Source: Prevotellaceae bacterium UBA2718 | GTDB taxonomy: Bacteria; Bacteroidota; Bacteroidia; Bacteroidales; Bacteroidaceae | Assembly (NCBI GenBank): GCA_002353975.1 | Contig: DEKQ01000038.1 | Location: 18,260-55,103 of the forward strand | Direction of reading: 5' to 3' | Length of the DNA stretch: 36,844 nucleotides | Shown here: positions 33,301 to 36,844 of the stretch, piece by piece | Layout of the letters: every line of letters begins with the position of its first letter | Position numbering within the stretch: the first letter of the stretch is position 1 | The notes under the pieces: model-generated | Seen by the model: the letters and a program-made list of their open reading frames with translations, nothing else | What the model was told of the DNA's origin: nothing | The model's database searches: none | Position numbers and translations under genes: made by a program

Positions 33301-34775
33301 TGGTCATCAAGGCCACGCCGCTCTGGGGGCCTATGGGTATAGTAATATGTATAGGAGCACTCATCTCAATGTGTTTTATAATAACCATGATACCGGTAGC
33401 CTACAGTCTCATCATCAGGGAGCGCAAGAAATCCTTTTCCGGCGCAAGTACACAACTCTGCCTCATAGCCTTCATGCTCCTGCTGCCATTCACGGCATCG
33501 GCACAGCGCGTGATGACACTCAGCGAATGTCTGGACGCAGCGAGGACAAGCAATATCAAGGCCCGCAACGCGCAGAACGACCTGCTCATAGCACGTGAGC
33601 AGCAGAAGTTCGCACGCTCGAAGTACTACCCCACCGTGTCAGCCTTAGCCATGCATTTTGAGGCAACGGACTATCTCTTCAAGAAGCAACTCTTCAACGA
33701 TGAGCTGCAACAGACACTCGAAGAAATCAACAAGATGGCCAACCTGGGCTTTGACTTCTTCAATATCAGTGCCCTCAAGAGAGGCACGGCGGTAGGGCTC
33801 TCAATGTTGCAACCCCTCTACACGGGCGGCCTGCTGACAAACATCAACAAGCTGGCAGACCTGCAGGTGACGGCCCGAAAGGAGCTGATGGAGGTGACGG
33901 ACGACCAACTGGTGCAGCAGACGGAGCTGCTGTACTATCTGCTGATGAAGCTGCACGGCAAGAGCCACATCCTCTCCACCATCCTGGACGAGGTCTCCAG
34001 CATACGTAAGGATGCGCAGAACCTGGCCGACGAGGGCATAGTGAACAGCAACGACGTGCTGAGCGTGGAGCTGAAGGAGGACCAAATCTCTGCCCTGCGG
34101 CTGCGACTGGACAACGCGATACGCCTGACACGCCGTGCGCTGGCCAAGCACATCGGCATGCCCGACGAGGATATAGACATTGACACCACGCTGGTCACCG
34201 ACATCGTGAAGCCCGAAGAGCTGTGGGTGAACTCACAGAACGCCATAGAGCTGCGCAGCGAGACACACCTGCTGGACCTGAACGTGCAGAAATCACAACT
34301 GGAGACCAAGCTCGCCCGAGCCTCACAGCGCCCCATGCTCCTGCTGGGTGGCAACATCGGAGGCTCATGGATGCTCAGCAAGGGGCAGTTCCGCGGAGTG
34401 GGAATAGCCGTGCTGAGCATGCCCGTCAGCGCTTTCTGGAGCGACAGGCACCGCATAAAGTATAAGAAGATAGAGGAACAGAAGGCACTTGACTTCCGCA
34501 AGGACACACGCGAGCTGCTGGACCTGCAGGTGCGCGACGCCTACGACAACCTGGACAATGCCTACCGCCAGATACTCATAGCGGAGAAGAGCATACGCCA
34601 CGCCAACGAGAACCTGCGCACGAAGCGAGAGATGTATATCAACGGCGTGACGAACATGACCGTCCTCCTCGACGCGCAGCGCCAGCAGCAGCAGGCATAC
34701 GACCAGCACACCGACGCCCTCTGCGACTATCAGCAGGCCAAATCAACTTACCTCATCCTCACAGGACGGCGGTAA
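30369..34775 (+). CDS. RND efflux pump fused to a TolC-like outer-membrane channel
   Basis: The 1468-aa product is two proteins in one frame. Residues 1 to about 1016 are a complete RND permease with 12 membrane helices and two large periplasmic loops, with the proton-relay pair D408-D409 in helix 4 (GMIVDDSVVVID). Residues about 1046-1468 are a TolC/OEP outer-membrane factor (MTLSECLDAARTSNIKARNA near the start, then coiled hairpins to KSTYLILTGRR). Between them, KKSFSGASTQLCLIAFMLLL PFTASAQ (1020-1046) looks exactly like a signal peptide of a separate TolC protein with a signal-peptidase site after TASA. No ATG, GTG or TTG start lies in a suitable place just before it. Permease-TolC fusions are known among Bacteroidetes CusA/CzcA-type pumps. 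The product may be cleaved after export into two parts. With the adaptor upstream it forms a full tripartite pump; the substrate is unknown. Confidence 0.92.
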   Translation: MSDDKKARRDLVAAAVHHKSIVILLCAVMMIAGVISLVFIPKDEFPQLDLPIGVVVGVYPGASELEVEQQLTRPLETFLWTFKEIDKERTSTISENGMSIAVVFLKSSDNNTEFWNKLKERLPLLRMQLPSGVLGLVANDDFGDVSAMLVTIESEQKTFREMSEYTDRLCDRLRTIPSLANIYRLGNQKEQIGVYLDRNRLPAYGVNTAMVFSKLSGQTGTMVTGSLDDGKLSRNLHIVPTLNTEQELAQTIIYSDPAGGLVRLGDIADIKREYPTMKRYIKNNGKQCILLSLQMTKGNNIVQFGKDVKEVLSDFKATLPPEVQINTISDQSQVVDDSVQEFLWEMLIAIISVIIVVMLMMPLRVAGVAVVTIPITIFASIALFFAFGIEVNSITLAAMIVSLGMIVDDSVVVIDSYLEKLDEGIERRRAAIESAQKFTASIITATLTISITFFPMLFTTESFVHNFIQPFPYSLTIVLTVSVLVALFVVPIIEYYFVRKGLKDSTPLILTKMQGLYDRLLSLCLSHRRTTLATGLAVVLLSLLLFPLIPQRLMPRATRSLFTVDISLPSGTDITRTAAVTDSLVAILSRDERITNITTFYGSGSPRIHAAFFPEFGGTHFAQLIVNTHSDSEMQAVLDEYTERMAHYFTDAQVLFKQIEYTDAIYPIMVRLKGDNLDSMRVAADSVMTRLRHNPQLVTVNSNWGTTQSRLNIALHPEEANRIGMSKSLLALNLALRYAGGIPAASVWEGSTEVPIVLRDADEGKQTVEAFKDIRVSGLIPTLTTVPLTQVTSVTPDWNTGAITRRNGMREVSIYATISRDAKVGTLTKEIYNDLKTLRLPQGVTIKQGGQAETEARYRPQIYLGVVLAVIIIIFVLLFHLRSIPLMLLMMGSLIFSIPGGLIGLWLSGFELGATALLGYITLMGIIVRCGIIMVDYAEELRHEQGLTAVEAAELSARHRFRPIFLTSAAASMGVIPMVIKATPLWGPMGIVICIGALISMCFIITMIPVAYSLIIRERKKSFSGASTQLCLIAFMLLLPFTASAQRVMTLSECLDAARTSNIKARNAQNDLLIAREQQKFARSKYYPTVSALAMHFEATDYLFKKQLFNDELQQTLEEINKMANLGFDFFNISALKRGTAVGLSMLQPLYTGGLLTNINKLADLQVTARKELMEVTDDQLVQQTELLYYLLMKLHGKSHILSTILDEVSSIRKDAQNLADEGIVNSNDVLSVELKEDQISALRLRLDNAIRLTRRALAKHIGMPDEDIDIDTTLVTDIVKPEELWVNSQNAIELRSETHLLDLNVQKSQLETKLARASQRPMLLLGGNIGGSWMLSKGQFRGVGIAVLSMPVSAFWSDRHRIKYKKIEEQKALDFRKDTRELLDLQVRDAYDNLDNAYRQILIAEKSIRHANENLRTKREMYINGVTNMTVLLDAQRQQQQAYDQHTDALCDYQQAKSTYLILTGRR

Positions 34776-34807
34776 GCGGGGAAAATTCAAACCAACAATC
34801 ATAGGCT

Positions 34808-35926
34808 ATGTACGACCAGATCAAGGAAGATGTGCTCTATATAATGCTTTATGCCGTGGTAATGGCTATGGCCATCACAGCAAGCTGTTACCTGCTGTTT
34901 CGCCGCGGCAATGCCTTTGCCACTGATGTCACCACGCCGCTACGCCTGCGCAGGTGGACTGCTGCCTTCTTTGCCGCCATTGCTTTGAACCACTTATGGT
35001 ATCTGCCGATACTGTTTGATGACTCAAGCGAGGATATCATTATCATCGACCTCACAGGAGGGTTGTTCGACAGCATAACGCTCTTCCCACTGGCTCTCAT
35101 CGTGTTTCTCACCATGCTGCAGGACCGTCGGCGACCGCTTTGGCCTGCCTTTGTGATGATGCTGCCGATTTTTGCAATGGGGATATGGAGCGTAGCCACC
35201 AACAGTTATGCCCTTCTGCCGGCGGCGTATGCCTATTGCCTGCTGATGGGCATAGGCCTAATCACATATATGATACGCGCGTTGAGACAGTATGGAAAAT
35301 GGCTGTGCGACAACTATGCCGACCTGGAGAACAAGGAGGTATGGCAGAGCTTCCTCGTGTTGGCCGTCATACTGCTGGTGTTCAGTGTCTATATGTTTAC
35401 CGACAAGGGCCCGGTTTACCAGTATTCCATGCAGGTAATCTGCTTCATAATCATCTTCCATCTCCTCTGGAGGGTAGAGACGCTGAGCGACCTCAGCATT
35501 AACAATACCCAGTCCCTTTCCGCCGAAGAAGAAAGTACCGCGCTGGAGAACATCGAAAACCATGCACTCTCGCCAGCTGTCCACAACAAGATAGGAGAAC
35601 TGCTGCAACTTCACTGCATAGACACGCATCTATACCTGCAGCACGACCTCACCATTCACCAGCTGGCCAAGGCCGTTGGCACCAACCGTCTTTATCTCAG
35701 CCAGTATTTCTCACAACAGGGCATCACCTACAATGCCTATATCAACAACCTCCGCATCAGCCATTTCATAAATCTCTATAGTGAGGCCAAAGCTGCCTTG
35801 CAGCCCTTTACGGCCCAGCAACTGGCTCATCAAAGCGGCTACCGCAGTTACAGCACCTTCGGCATAGCCTTCAAACAGCGCATGGGGCAGACCGTGACAT
35901 CATGGATGCGGACAAACAGCGAGTAG
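34808..35926 (+). CDS. AraC-family regulator with N-terminal membrane domain
   Basis: The 372-aa product has six or seven predicted membrane helices in residues 1-230 (IMLYAVVMAMAITASCYLLF, LFPLALIVFLTMLQ, FVMMLPIFAMGIWSVA, AYCLLMGIGLITYMI, SFLVLAVILLVFSVYMF, VICFIIIFHLLW). After a linker there is an AraC-type DNA-binding domain at about 265-370 (LTIHQLAKAVGTNRLYLSQY, FTAQQLAHQSGYRSYSTFGI, AFKQRMGQTVTSWM). It begins 32 nt after the pump gene and may be in the same operon. It likely senses an envelope or membrane signal and controls nearby genes; repeats downstream at 35953-35984 are candidate binding sites for it. Confidence 0.88.
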   Translation: MYDQIKEDVLYIMLYAVVMAMAITASCYLLFRRGNAFATDVTTPLRLRRWTAAFFAAIALNHLWYLPILFDDSSEDIIIIDLTGGLFDSITLFPLALIVFLTMLQDRRRPLWPAFVMMLPIFAMGIWSVATNSYALLPAAYAYCLLMGIGLITYMIRALRQYGKWLCDNYADLENKEVWQSFLVLAVILLVFSVYMFTDKGPVYQYSMQVICFIIIFHLLWRVETLSDLSINNTQSLSAEEESTALENIENHALSPAVHNKIGELLQLHCIDTHLYLQHDLTIHQLAKAVGTNRLYLSQYFSQQGITYNAYINNLRISHFINLYSEAKAALQPFTAQQLAHQSGYRSYSTFGIAFKQRMGQTVTSWMRTNSE

Positions 35927-35952
35927 GCGGCAGAGCGCTGTTTGTTTTTGAA

Positions 35953-35984
35953 AATCAGCAAAAATCTTTTTAGAATCAGCAAAA
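35953..35984. promoter_or_regulatory. Two direct repeats, 21 bp apart, candidate activator sites
   Basis: AATCAGCAAAA occurs at 35953-35963 and 35974-35984, start-to-start 21 bp (two helical turns). They lie about 50-80 bp upstream of the -7 box at 36033, the usual place for AraC-family activator half-sites, and directly after the AraC gene. Confidence 0.5.
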
Positions 35985-35999
35985 CCTGATGCAACAGGC

Positions 36000-36085
36000 A
36001 TTTAGGGTAAGGCATATCTCGGGTGAAATTCATACCTTTGCACGACCAAAGCGAAACGACCCTACGGATATGTTTTACCCTAAAT
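36000..36085. promoter_or_regulatory. Inverted repeat enclosing the hydrolase promoter
   Basis: The left arm 36000-36018 and right arm 36067-36085 match at 17 of 19 positions as inverted repeats, with a perfect 11-bp outer part ATTTAGGGTAA / TTACCCTAAAT and inner CATATC / GATATG. The 48-nt centre contains the -7 box TACCTTTGC (36033-36041). The left arm lies upstream of the likely transcript start, so this is not simply an mRNA hairpin. Confidence 0.6.
36033..36041 (+). promoter_or_regulatory. -7 box of the hydrolase gene
   Basis: TACCTTTGC is a perfect TAnnTTTGc box 57 nt before the ATG at 36099. No TTTG is present at -33, which fits a promoter that needs an activator. Confidence 0.65.
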
Positions 36086-36098
36086 TTATATTACATTA

Positions 36099-36844
36099 AT
36101 GAGAAAAATGAAAAACTGGATGCTTGCCTCCATCCTGATTTGCGGCGCTGCGGCGGCGCTCACTTCGTGCAAAGACGAAGACCCGGCTTCTGTAACCCCG
36201 GTAGAAACCAAGGCTACCGACTATTCACAGAAGAGCAGCTGGCATCAGATTCCCGAGATTACGAAAGAGTTTGACACGTTCTACATCCCCGCGACTAACT
36301 ATGACGGCTACGAGAATGGGGATCCTACCTTCGTGCCCATCGACAACAAAGAGTTTGTGGCCGGTGTGACCGACGAAAACGAGGCCCATGCCTCGGTGTA
36401 TGCAGCCTCCACCAATGTGTTCGTCCCCTACTACCGCCAGAGCAGCCTGAAGAACGAGGAGGAGTGCTGGAAGAAGAGCGGAAACATGCTGACGGCGCTT
36501 ACCGGCACGCCCTACACTGACATCACCGCAGCGCTCGACTACTATTTTGCCAACTACAACCAGGGCCGCCCGTTCATCATTGCAGGTCACAGTCAGGGCT
36601 CAGCCATGACGAAACTGGTGCTGATGAACTACTTCAAGGAGCATCCTGACTACTACGAGCGCATGGTGGCCGCCTACGTCATAGGCTACGCCGTCACCAG
36701 GGAGGACCTTCAGGCTAATCCGCATCTGAAGTTTGCCACCAGTGAGAGCGATGCAGGCGTCGTCGTCAGCTGGAACACCGAGGGTCCCGCCAACGCCAAT
36801 GCGCAGAACATGGTGTGGATGCCTGGCGCCATCAGCATCAATCC
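36099..36844 (+). CDS. Surface lipoprotein alpha/beta hydrolase (DUF3089-like), 3' end outside window
   Basis: The frame runs open to the window edge for 248 codons. A lipoprotein signal peptide (LASILICGAAAALTSC, Cys24) is followed by KDED, a textbook Bacteroidetes surface-export signal. The body fits the DUF3089 alpha/beta-hydrolase group: FYIPATNYDG at the start and RPFIIAGHSQGSAMTKLVLM with the nucleophile elbow GHSQG (Ser165), followed by YYERMVAAYVIGYAVT. The rest of the catalytic triad would lie outside. A second ATG at 36108 is possible. It is likely a surface esterase or lipase-like enzyme. Its position after the AraC regulator and the repeats above suggests direct control by it. Confidence 0.82.
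   Translation, partial: MRKMKNWMLASILICGAAAALTSCKDEDPASVTPVETKATDYSQKSSWHQIPEITKEFDTFYIPATNYDGYENGDPTFVPIDNKEFVAGVTDENEAHASVYAASTNVFVPYYRQSSLKNEEECWKKSGNMLTALTGTPYTDITAALDYYFANYNQGRPFIIAGHSQGSAMTKLVLMNYFKEHPDYYERMVAAYVIGYAVTREDLQANPHLKFATSESDAGVVVSWNTEGPANANAQNMVWMPGAISIN

Noticed and set aside
33417..33510. Separate start codon for the TolC part of the pump fusion
   Set aside because: No ATG, GTG or TTG lies in a suitable position before the internal signal peptide. The nearest ATG codons fall within the last permease helix or inside the signal peptide core.
1..36844. Prophage, integrative element or complete insertion sequence
   Set aside because: No transposase, integrase or phage structural genes were found. 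Mobile-type signals are limited to short repeats without coding capacity.

Overview
The window looks like chromosomal DNA of a gut or rumen Bacteroidales bacterium, most likely Prevotella/Segatella. The evidence is a SusC/SusD pair, many lipoproteins with acidic residues after the lipidated cysteine, Prevotella-style C-terminal sorting tails, a FeoA-FeoB fusion with its Cys-rich partner, BACON and BspA-type LRR domains, and repeated promoters of the Bacteroidetes type (-7 TAnnTTTGc, sometimes with -33 TTTG). Genus is an inference from style; no rRNA or other marker gene is present.

Layout. 1-3204 is the 3' part of a large secreted glycosidase-like protein, followed by a 57-residue small ORF. 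3910-13367 (minus strand) is a polysaccharide-utilisation locus read susC > susD > beta-helix lipoprotein > small secreted protein. No PUL regulator is visible. 14292-15842 (minus) is an unusual lipoprotein with 13 CxxC motifs of DnaJ type and two BACON domains. It lies behind a structured leader and a DUF4160/DUF2442 gene pair (16185-16743). A 3' remnant of an AraC regulator (16857-17000) abuts a three-gene minus-strand operon: GH3-family adenylating enzyme, Ig-like lipoprotein, DUF3108 protein (17007-21551). 21777-24307 is the iron operon feoAB plus the small FeoB-associated protein. On the plus strand follow a 60-aa/GNAT acetyltransferase pair that resembles a toxin-antitoxin module (24551-25335), a structured leader or ncRNA, a BspA-like LRR lipoprotein (26006-27631), and a frameshifted gene remnant coupled by ATGA to a DUF6575-like gene (to 28602). 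Then come a tripartite RND efflux system in which the inner-membrane pump and the TolC-like outer-membrane channel are one 1468-aa ORF (29244-34775), a membrane-bound AraC regulator, and the start of a lipoprotein alpha/beta hydrolase (36099 to the window end).

Between genes there is unusual repeat content. Three loci (3531-3647, 13766-13860, 28847-28941) carry arrays of an exactly 22-nt unit, TAAAAGACCTACTATT plus 6 variable bases, in mixed orientation and bounded by GCGTT...AACGC. Three intergenic loci (3745-3808, 5354-5460, 13948-14046) carry head-to-head pairs of a REP-like palindrome, core GACGTGTCTCACGTC. A single copy of the same palindrome is embedded in frame in feoAB, where it encodes nine linker residues. 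In two places a 22-nt array and a REP pair sit about 90-100 nt apart, suggesting a composite element. Other points of interest are an imperfect 19-bp inverted repeat that encloses the promoter of the last gene (operator or invertible segment), two 21-bp-spaced direct repeats beside it, and two lipoproteins with the same Cys23-GGDDN N-terminus that each follow a small two-gene module and a hairpin-rich leader.
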